This document shows, piece by piece, positions 55,238 through 64,000 of a DNA stretch of 64,000 bases. How positions within the stretch are numbered: the first letter of the stretch is position 1; the number at the start of each line of letters is the position of its first letter. Source of the DNA: Canna indica (taxonomy: Eukaryota; Streptophyta; Magnoliopsida; Zingiberales; Cannaceae); the NCBI GenBank assembly GCA_034359265.1, contig CP136895.1, positions 43,046,001 through 43,110,000 of the forward strand, read 5' to 3'. A model generated the notes under the pieces. That model was given only the letters and a program-made list of their open reading frames with translations. It ran no database searches and was not told the DNA's origin. The position numbers were made by a program, and so were the translations under genes.

Positions 55238-56160
55238 ATGGAGGCTCCCAATGCTGCACTGAGTGGCAGTGGCAGTAAATTGGGTGATGAAACATAGAGC
55301 CATGAGGTTAGACCCAAGAGAGGGTCGAGTTGGGGCACGTAGACGCGTACCCCGATTGTCGGTAGAAAATATTCTTTATGTACTTGTGTGTACTGTGCAT
55401 GGATATTGATTGTGTTTATGCTTGTGGATGAGCGATGGCCGAGCCGAGAAGCGTACCGATTTGGAAAGTTGGTCTCGACTTGGCGAGTGGATTTTGGGTC
55501 TTGATACTACGTGAGTGAGCCACGCTGACGTTAGACCTAATGGGAGCCACACTAACTTTAGACCCGAGTGGATTTGGTTGGGTGGGCCATACCCAACCAG
55601 AGAGGGCCCAGGTAGAAGACTCGCTAGATAGATTCTAGCGACCGACTTGTATGATTGCTAGGTTTAGGTCGTATGAATGTATTGTTTTTTGTGGGGCCGG
55701 CGTGGGCCGAGTGATTTTGGCATTCGTGGGCATGTCATGTATTAATGAGTGTTTGCGATAAGTGGGCATGGGACTTTGAGATGCTGCGCAAGTCTGGTGG
55801 CATGTCTGTGTCAGAGTATGAGATGGAATTTCACTGACTTTCCAAATACCATCAGACCTTAGTGGCATCTGAGACTGCCAGGGTGAAGAGGTTTGTTGGG
55901 GGATTTAGGCCTCAGATAGGCAGGCTCATCCACTACACCGAGGATTCCACTCTTGTACGATGGTGGATGAGGCCCTTCGGAAGGAAGCCTTGGTGTCGTT
56001 CGAGAGGAATGACGGGCCGACCAAGAAGAAATTTTGGCCGCAGGGATCTGGGGGTCCATCGTGGCATTCAAAGGGGCCACAAGCGAGCCATTCAGAGAGA
56101 CCGTCTGCCAGGGTGTTTGCTATGAACCATGATGGGCAGAGGCGTCTAAGGCAGTGGTAA
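55238..56160 (+). pseudogene. Decayed gag of the second chromovirus
   Basis: The start at 55238 opens a short MEAPNAALSGSG stretch that ends within 20 codons. 55320-55780 is not recognisable as gag and may be rearranged sequence. From about 55790 gag C-terminal blocks return (KSGGMSVSEYEMEF, ARVKRFVGGFRPQIGRLIHY, EALVSFERNDGPTKKKF) in alternating frames. No zinc knuckle was found. Confidence 0.75.
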
Positions 56161-57165
56161 CATGTACTATTATAGTATGTTCATCCGCTGCTTATGTTCT
56201 ATTTGATCTGGGTACCACGCACTTGTTTGTATCTGCCAAATTTGCCGTGGACTTGCCAGTGGAACCCTCCATGCTCGACGGGCCATTGATAGTATCAACG
56301 CCTTTGGGCGATGCAATCCTAGCAAATTCAATATACCAAGGCTGCGGAGTGCTCATCTGCGGCCATGTACTGAGTGTAGATTTGATACTCCTACCCACAC
56401 TTGAGCTTGATGTCATTCTTGACATGGATCGGTTGGCAGAACACTTTGCGATGTTGGATTGTAGAGCTAAAATAGTGATGTTTTGTAAGCCTGGGCTGCC
56501 ACAGTTCACCTTCCAAGGGGAGGGAGGGAGCAAGCCGATAGGGGTCATCTCAGCCCTAAAGGCTCATAAGCTCCCTTGGGCGGCTACCAATCCTTCCTGG
56601 CCTTCGTATCTGTGACAGATGAGGAAAGGGGTGAGGCAAGGAATGTCTGCAGAACCCCAGTGGTTTGTGAATTCTTTGATGTGTTTCCCGAAGAATTGTC
56701 GGGATAGCCGCCCAAAAGGGAAGTTAATTTTTGCATTGATCTGCAGCCCAGGGGGGGGGGGGGAACAATTTCCATTCCACCTTATAGGATGGCACCGGCT
56801 GAACTCAGGAAGTTAAAGGTACAATTGCAGGAAATGCTAGACCTGGGTTTTATCCGGCCGAGCGTGTCACCCTGGGGTGCCCCGGTTCTCTTCGTGAAGA
56901 AGAAGGATGGGTCGATGTGCATGTGCATCGACTATAGGCAGCTGAACTAGGTGACTGTGTAGAATCGTTACCCACTGCCGAGGATAGATGATCTGCTTGA
57001 CCAGCTGCAAGGGGCACAATGGTTTTCAAAGATAGACTTAAGGTCTGAATACCATCAGCTGAGAATCTGGGATTGCGATGTGCCTAAGATGGCCTTTAGG
57101 ACTCGCTATGGTCACTACGAGTTCCTAGTGATGTCCTTTGGCTTAACCAATGCACCTGCTGCCTT
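56161..57165 (+). pseudogene. Protease and partial reverse transcriptase of the second chromovirus
   Basis: 56154-56615 is protease: the box reads LFDLGTTHLF, then DGPLIVSTPLGDAIL and [12 protein letters not shown]. Reverse transcriptase follows with frameshifts; a G run of about 14 at 56749-56762 shifts the frame, and stops replace Gln and Trp-type codons near 56948 and 56959. Readable pieces correspond to the [16 protein letters not shown] and [10 protein letters not shown] regions of 27232-28536. It ends before the catalytic Asp pair. Confidence 0.88.
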
Positions 57166-57375
57166 CATGGAGGGATATGTGCCATATGAGGTGAAACGTG
57201 AGTATTAGCACAAAAGGCCTTGTGTGTGCACAACAAACCCGTTGTGACAATTGACACACTTGTAATGGATTTATTGTCATTCGTGTTCGATGGAAAGTTA
57301 AAATCTGTGTAGCCCTCCAGTTTAAAATCTGACCCACCATAAATCAGGAGAACATATTTAGTCCTTCTTAAGTAC

Positions 57376-58354
57376 TTATGAAATGTTTTTTACGGCTTTC
57401 TGGTGTTCCTCTCCAGGATCTGCTTGAAATATGCTAGTTACCCCTAGGGCATAAGCGACATCGGGACGAGTACAAAGCATTGCATACATGATGGATCCTA
57501 CTGCCGAAGCATAAGGGATCTCGCTCATCCTTTTTCTCTCCTCAAGTGTCTTATGAGACATCTTCTTGGAAAGAGTGATGCCATGACTCATAGGCAAGTA
57601 ACCTCTTTTACAACCTTTCATGCTAAACCTTTTTAGCACGGTATCAATATATCGAGACTGGGACAAACCAAGCATCCTTCTAGACCTATCCCTATAGATC
57701 TTAATGCCGAGTATATAGGATGCTTCACCCAAGTCTTTCATGGAGAAGTTTTTGGATAACCATGTTTTCACTGACTGGAGCAGAGGAACATCATTTCCCA
57801 TGAGCAGTATGTCATCTACATACAGCACAATAAACACAACAACGCTCCCACAAACCTTTTTTGTAGAAACAAGGTTCGTCTACATTTTTGATAAAGCCAA
57901 ACTTTTTGACTTTCTCTTCAAAATGGATGTTCCAACTCCTTCAGGCTTGCTTGAGTCCATAAATGGACCTTTGCAATTTGCATACCTTTTTCAGACCTAC
58001 CGAAAACACGAATCCTTCTGGCTGGGTCATATAGACCTCTTCCTCAAGTTCACCATTGAGGAATGCAGTATTGACATCCATCTGACAGATCTCGTAGTCA
58101 TGATATGCAGCAATGGCTAGCATTATCCTAATGGACTTGAGCATGGCTACAAGAGAAAAAGTTTCATCGTAGTCAACACCTTGCCTTTGGGTGAAACCTT
58201 TTGCAACCAGCCTGGCCTTATAGGTCTCTAGCTTGCCATCTACTCTGGTCTTTCTTTTATAGATCCACTTACACCCTATAGGAGTAACTCCTTCAGGTAA
58301 GTCAACCAAAGTCCAAACTTGGTTGGTGAACTTCGAGTCCATTTCGGATTTCAT
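57376..58354 (-). pseudogene. Copia E reverse transcriptase
   Basis: 58354-57941 holds the RT start (GCKWIYKRKTRVDGKLETYK, GVDYDETFS, MDVNTAFLNGELEEEVYMTQ, LQRSIYGLKQA). 57837-57376 continues after a deletion or frameshift with an intact catalytic box LYVDDILLMGND, then GEASYILGIKIYRDRS and SAVGSIMYAMLCTRPDVAYA. Unlike family A, both catalytic Asp are present, but the frame is broken between the two stretches. Confidence 0.9.
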
Positions 58355-58559
58355 TGCTTCCTGCTATTGTTTGTAATCAACATCCTTGATTGCTTGATCA
58401 TAGGATTGCAGATCAATGTGTGGATCCGATTCTTAGTAATAGATGATCGATTCTCAAACGCTAAAGATCGGTGAGGTTCAAATTATCTCTTTTTATTTTG
58501 TGCATTTGAACATGAAAAATATTGTCAGTTACATCTAAGACCATTAAACCATTCGAAAT

Positions 58560-58880
58560 GCATCCAGTTCCATATAACTTATCAGAATTTTATATGTGAC
58601 AACAATTGCCCTTTAAAGACATTTCATAACCTTGTTCAAGTAACAAGGGAACAGAAATAATATTCTTTATTAAAACTAGAACGTAATAATAATTATTTAA
58701 TTCAATGGTCTTGCTAGGAGGCAGACATAAACAATAGGTTCCTACGGCTAAAGCTACAACTCTTGCGTCATTGCCTACCCGGAGGTTGTAGTCGCCCTTG
58801 TTCAGCATTCTACTTTTTCTCAACCCCTACAACGAGTTGCAAATGTGAGAACCACTACCGGTATCCAATACCCATATAGT
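58560..58880 (-). pseudogene. Copia E protease-proximal remnant
   Basis: Readings include an ICN-type segment just after the expected protease active site, a VGNDARVVALAVGTY segment and LPPSKTIELNNYYYVLVL ending NIISVPLLLEQGY, which is the usual order after the copia protease. Stops break the frame near 58825. Confidence 0.7.
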
Positions 58881-58939
58881 AGAATTATGTAACGATAAAT
58901 TTATTTCAATAACAAACGCGCGCACATGCGGAGGTGGTT

Positions 58940-59757
58940 TGAAAAGCCCTATTTTGCCTTACTTCTGTAATGTACTCCTTGCAGTTGCACTTCTAGTGGC
59001 CATCTTTACCACAATGGAAATAGGTGCCTTTAGAAGTAGTTTTTTCCTTTTCTTGATTTCCTTGTTAGGTTTGACAGCTTTGTTTTTCACTATGTTCTTA
59101 ACAGAGCGCTTCTTCGATTTTTTGGGGCACTACCCACTAACAAGACTTTGTCCATTTCCTTTGGAAGGTGGGACTCAGTAGCTTAAACATATTAAGGAGC
59201 TCGGGAAGCGAGGTATCCAACTTGTTCATGTGGTAGTTGATTATAAATTGTGAAAATGACCCTGGGAGGGATTAGAGTATTAAGTCCTGACTTAGCCCCT
59301 TATCAATGCTTAGACCCAATTTCTCTAACCTCTCCATCAAATCAATTAGTTTGAGGACATGGGTTTCAACAGGGGTCCCTGCAGTCATCTTAGCCTAGAA
59401 GAGTTGCTTTGACAGCTCAAACCTAGCAGTTCGGCTCTCTTGATCACCATACAACTCCTTGAGGTGAGAGAGGATGGCCCTAGCATCCATCTTTTCATGT
59501 TGTCGCTGCAACACATCGGACATAGAGGCAAGGATAATGCACTAAACAGTAGTGCAGTCAACTTGCCACTTCTTGTAAGTGGCCCTTACTTCCTCGGTAG
59601 CCCTTTCGGTAGGGGTATCCAGAGACCAATTATCAAGAATGTAGGAAAGTCTCTCATGGGTGAGGAAAATTCTCATATTTCGCAACCAATTGATATAGTT
59701 TGTTCCAGTAAGTTTATTTGCATCAAGAATGCTATGCAATGACAGTGTAGATGACAT
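58940..59757 (-). pseudogene. Copia E gag
   Basis: Starts MSSTLSLHSILDANKLTGTN at 59757, with NYINWLRNMRIFL and YKKWQVDCTTV; a TAG at about 59545 ends the first stretch. Decayed continuation includes a MITAGTP-like and LPGSFSQF-like segment and a zinc-knuckle remnant near 59020 (HCGKDGH). Confidence 0.85.
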
Positions 59758-60270
59758 GGTGATGATTAAATGCTACAAGCAACAAGAAAGACAAGTATAA
59801 GCTACCATTTCACATGCATGATCAATGAGGTCTTTTAATTAATCATGTCTCCTACTAATTTTTACGGTTCCATAATACCCTCCGATTTGGAAGCGGGAAG
59901 CCCTCGTTGGTAGACTTCTTTAGGGGAAAAATGGAACTTCACTTCTCTTACTCGGGTCTCGCATGTAACACGACAAACCCTAATAAGTCCATGGGTAGGT
60001 AACTCTTTACCGATCACATCTCTATGTGACTTCCATATGTTTTTGTCTCTAGGACAACCAATGCATTGTGTGTGCACAACAAACCAAGGAGCCCTAGTTG
60101 AGTCGAACCAGTCGTTCGTATTCCCTAGCGAGAAAACAACTACCCTTGAGTGTAGATCAACAAGGTAAGTACCATATGTACCATATGAGGTGCAACGTGT
60201 CTATTAGCACAAAAGGCCTTGTGTGTGCACAACAAACCCGTTATGACAATAGACACACTTGTCCCTTGTA

Positions 60271-60849
60271 ACGATGGAAGGTGTGACCAATATTCTTAAT
60301 ATTTTACCCATTCGGACTCAATATTATTGGAGGGTTTCTTCATGCAATTATAGTTATCTAAGCTATCAACAATTGAAGCAAAAGCAATAAATAAAAGCAC
60401 AAAGTAAATAAGGATGATTTTGGATGTTCTAAGGGTTCCACCCGAGCCACCGGGTGAACCAAGGTCATCATCCTAGGGTTTTTAAGGAGCTCCGTCTCGC
60501 CAACGGGCTGCCCAAAACCATCTTGCAGGTTGCCAGTTCTATCAGTGCCTTCCCGAGGCTCTAGTCGTCATCAACATGGCGCCGAACACCTCCTCTCCGC
60601 GCGCGCACCAAAATGGGGCAGCAAGTGTGCTCGTCATGAATATGAAAAAAGGGTTTTGTCGAGAAAGTGGTAGTGGAAGATATGTTCAACTTGGTGAAGT
60701 TGAGCAACCACGAATAAGATCGCAACAACTAGTGGAAAGTTCATAGGTTAAACCAATCCATGTCTTCTAGGAGACTTTGTAGATTGCCTGAGTGGTATCT
60801 AGCCATAGTGTATGACCTAGACTCAGACAATCCCCGATCTTTTCATGGT
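60271..60849. other. Unassigned sequence between copia remnants
   Basis: No coding region recognised. GC-rich short stretches (for example ctccgcgcgcgcacc near 60594) and purine-rich stretches occur. It may hold LTRs of remnants E and F, but no repeat pair could be defined. Confidence 0.4.
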
Positions 60850-62130
60850 CAAATGTGTTGACACCACATGGTGGCATTATGCAAATCCAAACTGGACTCA
60901 AACCAAGTACGGACTTTGGTTGACCGGCTAAAAAAGGATGACTCCTATAGGGTGCAGGTGGATCTTTAGGAAAGATCTGAGCAGCTGGCAAGGTCTGGAC
61001 CTATAAGAACAGACTAGCTGTGAATGAGATCTAACCCAGACAATAGGTTGTCTGCAATAAGACATTCTCACAAGTTCCAACGCTCAAGTCCACCAGGATA
61101 TTGCTAGCCATTAGTGCATACTATGAATACGAGATCTAGCTAGTGGGTGTCTAGAGTGCGTTCTTTCGTTAGAAACTAGTCTATATGACATAGCCAGAGA
61201 AGTTTGTATCCTCGGTTGGACCGAGTAAGGTATGCGAGCTACAGAGGTCCATTTATGGACTACAACTAGCATCGAAGAGTTGAAACATCCGTTTGGATGA
61301 GATAGTCAAAAAGAGTTTTGATTTTATAAAAAATATGGATGAACCTTGTGTAGACAAGGTGTTTAGTGGGAGTGTAGTCATATTGTATGACATACTTGTG
61401 AGAAAAGCATTCTCATGCTCCAATTATTTCCCATATTGATTCTCTATGGTACATCTGGGAAAGGCCTCCTATATTCTTGATATTAGGATCTATGTGGATA
61501 GGTATGAAAGGATGCCTGATTTATTCCAGCCCATGTATGTTGATACAGTGCTGAAAGAGTTTTAGCATCGAAGGTAGTAAAAGAGGTTACTTGCCTAAGA
61601 GTTATTGCATCAGCCTTTCTAAGATGAGTGAGGTCCATTATGCTTCGGCAGTGGGATCCATCATGCGATGCTTTGCACTTAGCTTGATATTGCTTATATC
61701 TTAGAGGTATCTAGTAGATTTCGGGCTAAACCCTGGAGAATAACATTGAAAAGCAAAGGGAGAACTCTTTCAGGCACTTGAGAAGGATGAGAGACATTCT
61801 ATACGACATTGAAACCATATGATGGTACCTTTAATGGTGGTACACTAAGCAGGAAAGTGTTCCTAGCTAGGTTCTATAACTGGTAAGGTGACTAAGGCTT
61901 TGTGCTTTGCTACTTCCTCTACCGCTTAGGATAGCATCGGATAAAGGAGTTTATCATGCAGTGGGAGTTGTTCCTGAGGTTGCTAGTTCAGAACCGATAT
62001 TGTATGACAATACTAGGACTATTGCTCAAAGTTAAGGAACTAAGATCCCGCGAAGATCGTTGCTTTTCTTAAAAGGCGGTATCACCTTGACGTTGGAAAG
62101 AGGTGATGACTGAAATATATTAATGTAGAT
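60850..62130 (+). pseudogene. Very decayed copia remnant F (reverse transcriptase to RNase H)
   Basis: Plus-strand reading in all three frames gives pieces parallel to remnant E: LQRSIYGL-like at about 61240, FDFIKNMDEPCV at about 61320, a YILDIRIYVDRYERM segment near 61470, VDTVLKE near 61540, KRGYLPKS near 61575 and YASAVGSIM near 61640. RNase H-proximal pieces follow near 62040-62130. Stops occur every few dozen codons, so it is much older than the other elements. It faces remnant E head to head. Confidence 0.75.
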
Positions 62131-62712
62131 TAAACTCATTACCACAGCAGCAGATTCGATCACTACTGAAATTTGGTATACAGATACTAGGATGATTGGC
62201 TAAAGTGCAAGGGGAAGATTGAAAGGAATAGTGCCCTTGAGCCAATCACATGTCAATAAGTTTAGAGACTATTCAAGCGTAATGAACTTAATGAGGCAAC
62301 TTTTTCATCATATACTGCATCTTTAATTATAAAGAATGTGACGAACCCCATGAACCCGAGTAAATGATTTCGAGGCCATGATGAGATCATGCCAGTGAGA
62401 CTTGGAATCTAGATGCCCATGTTGTACATGTTCAAAGTCGTAGGATCACTAATTAAGTGATTGGTGATTCCGAATAGACTAGTGCACTTGGTACATGCCC
62501 TATACGATAAGGGGTAGCTGATCTCACAGTTACCTAAGAACCACCATTAATGTACAAGTGCAGGTGCTCATTAGGGAATGAGTTTACTGAACGGACCTGC
62601 ACGAGGAACACAAAATGGAATCTTACATGAGTGTCAATAGGATGTTCCTTTGGTGATAGTAGGTACAAGCAGTCTTTTGACTTGAGGTTGTCATGGTTAC
62701 CTTGTGAGTGAC
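62131..62712. other. Unassigned sequence
   Basis: No coding region. It may contain the 3' end and LTR of remnant F (the region from about 62200 resembles post-RNase H copia sequence). No features could be fixed. Confidence 0.35.
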
Positions 62713-64000
62713 TGTCACACCCCAAATTTAAGGTCACGTGACTGGCCAGGGCATACGTGCCTATACCTCGCAGCCTAACTCATGCACATGCCAACTCATA
62801 AAAATAGCAGAATAAACAACAACTTTTATTAATAAAAAGAACCAAAACATATTTTTAATTCAAAACATCAAAGTTTTTAATAAATAGTTCAAGTGCGGAA
62901 ATAAACGAACCAAAAAGCAATAGTTCTCTTAACAAATAAATGTTGAATAAAACATGAACGTTCCCACGGGACTACAACTCTAAAACATCAAATCACAAGT
63001 GCATGATCAAACTACTACAGACTCGACTACAACCCTTAACTAGGACTGCTATGAGATCAATGTAGCTCCTCTGCCCTCCAACCGCGCCAAGTGCTCCAGC
63101 CCACCTCACCGATTAGGCTCTGTAAAACAGAAACAATGACAACGGGTGAGTTCAAAAGAACTCAATGAGCGGTCCTACCGAACCCCACGAGAAACCAAAC
63201 ACAGCATAAATAGCATAAATGCAAACACCTAACTCAAGATGGAAAGGTCACAAGGGAGTGACTAGCTAACAGACCATCTGGCCACACATGCCCAAAGGCA
63301 TCCAACACCCAAACGGTGAAGATCAACAGGCCTAAGCCTACCATGCCCTAAGGCAACTAAGCATACTAGGATAATCGGGAAGGCCCTCCGAACATATATA
63401 AAGAAACTCGGGAACAATCGGGAATCGCCCATCCAAACTTGCCCCTTTAAGATATCACACGAATAATCGAGATTTGCCCATCCAAACTTATTCCTTGAAA
63501 GCACCTCGGGAATAATCGGGTAGGCCCTTAGAACTTATTCCACGAGGCCAAACCGGAACAATCGGGATTTGCCCTTCCATACTTGTTCCAATAAATAACA
63601 TAGGAGTAATCGGAATTCGCCCACCCGAACTTACCCCTTTAAATAAAGAATCTTGGGAACAATTGGGAATTGCCCATCCGAACTTGTTCCATAGGTTGGG
63701 AATTCGCCATCCAACCTTTCGGGCGTAGCCCGCAATCCGGCTCCTCATTGAGCCTCTCCGCCATTCATAAAGATATGGCGCATCATGACCCAAGTCAACT
63801 CTCTCCTATGGTGTCTTAGGGGTGTCATTATTGGGAAGCGTCTCAACACTCCAATGCCCGCCCCCAACTCCTAGACCCGTAATGTCATAAACCCGTAAGG
63901 TTTTGTTTCATGCATAACTTATTTATTGGTTTATAAGAGATTATGTTGACCCCTTGCTCAATTTTAATTATACAATTAAAATTTAGATCACTAGGATTAG
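62713..64000 (-). mobile_element. Large gypsy-type LTR, truncated by window end
   Basis: Starts TGTCACACCCC and follows 3367-6063 through the gactcgactacaacccttaac and gctccagcccacctcacc blocks. Same orientation as 1-2367 and 3367-6063. The right end is outside the window, so solo or complete status is unknown. Confidence 0.92.
63367..63690 (-). repeat. Tandem hairpin-forming units in LTR
   Basis: About seven units. Good stems: GAATAA/TTATTC (63461-63493), CTCGGGAATAA with TTATTCC-a-CGAG (63505-63546), GGAACAA/TTGTTCC (63555-63589) and GGAACAA/TTGTTCC (63656-63690). Weaker ones at 63411-63445 and 63603-63637 keep outer pairs only. Confidence 0.85.

Larger units (their letters stand above)
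50974..57165 (+). mobile_element. Second Ty3/gypsy chromovirus, 3' truncated
   Basis: 5' LTR 50974-55022 (containing a solo family B LTR), primer site 55027-55038, degenerate gag from 55238, protease and the first half of reverse transcriptase. The sequence stops within RT at about 57165 and passes into a copia remnant. It is related to the chromovirus at 23511-31943 but clearly more decayed. Confidence 0.9.
57166..60270 (-). mobile_element. Copia remnant E, different lineage, internally deleted
   Basis: Minus strand: leader 59758-60270, gag from 59757, protease-like part, reverse transcriptase and a short RNase H piece to about 57260. There the sequence joins a second copy of a leader/LTR block (gcacaaaaggccttgtgtgt at 57210 and 60208). 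The integrase region is missing between about 58580 and 58355. Its proteins differ from family A, so it is a separate copia lineage. LTR borders could not be fixed. Confidence 0.8.

Noticed and set aside
57740..58120. 126-residue plus-strand open frame
   Set aside because: Antisense to copia E reverse transcriptase; no own similarity.

Overview
This is a nuclear plant genome window, most likely a monocot, inferred only from gene and repeat style; no species is claimed. It holds one intact host gene surrounded by a dense nest of LTR retrotransposons. The host gene is a multi-exon RING-H2 ubiquitin ligase of the RHF2A type on the minus strand (start codon 14234, stop 12265, first leader exon near 14724-14910). 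Almost everything else is Ty1/copia or Ty3/gypsy sequence, mostly decayed.

Layout. 1-10440: a Ty1/copia element (family A) on the plus strand, cut by two large chromovirus-type LTRs (1-2367 and 3367-6063) and ending in a 3' LTR with an internal triplication (9087-10440). 10441-16132: host gene island. 16133-16735: gypsy integrase fragment. 16736-17030: family A LTR scrap. 17031-23510: gag-only copia-like element D (family B). 23511-31943: a fairly complete Ty3/gypsy chromovirus on the minus strand. 31944-50193: family A copia element C, whose gag is split by an internally deleted family A element (35861-49552). That element's 3' LTR is split by a full-length gag-only family B element (40324-49525), whose own 3' LTR is split by a 2.77-kb solo LTR (41189-43958). 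50194-50973: inverted family B scraps. 50974-57165: a second chromovirus (plus strand), its 5' LTR split by a solo family B LTR (53454-54979) and its pol cut off inside reverse transcriptase. 57166-62712: two old copia remnants in opposite orientations. 62713-64000: another large LTR running off the window.

The insertion order can be read directly because five insertions keep perfect 5-bp target-site duplications (ccgcc, ccttc, atggc, catct, gtagg), and one has an empty-site paralogue at 49121-49160.

The signals most worth a second look are: (1) a tandem array of hairpin units in the 2.7-kb LTR family, whose stems differ in sequence from unit to unit while both arms change together; (2) family B, in which two opposite-strand copies both carry gag ending at the same stop followed by about 2.5-2.7 kb of non-coding tail and no pol, consistent with a non-autonomous gag-only lineage; and (3) a hairpin with AACGG cores just upstream of the TATA box in LTRs of both copia families.
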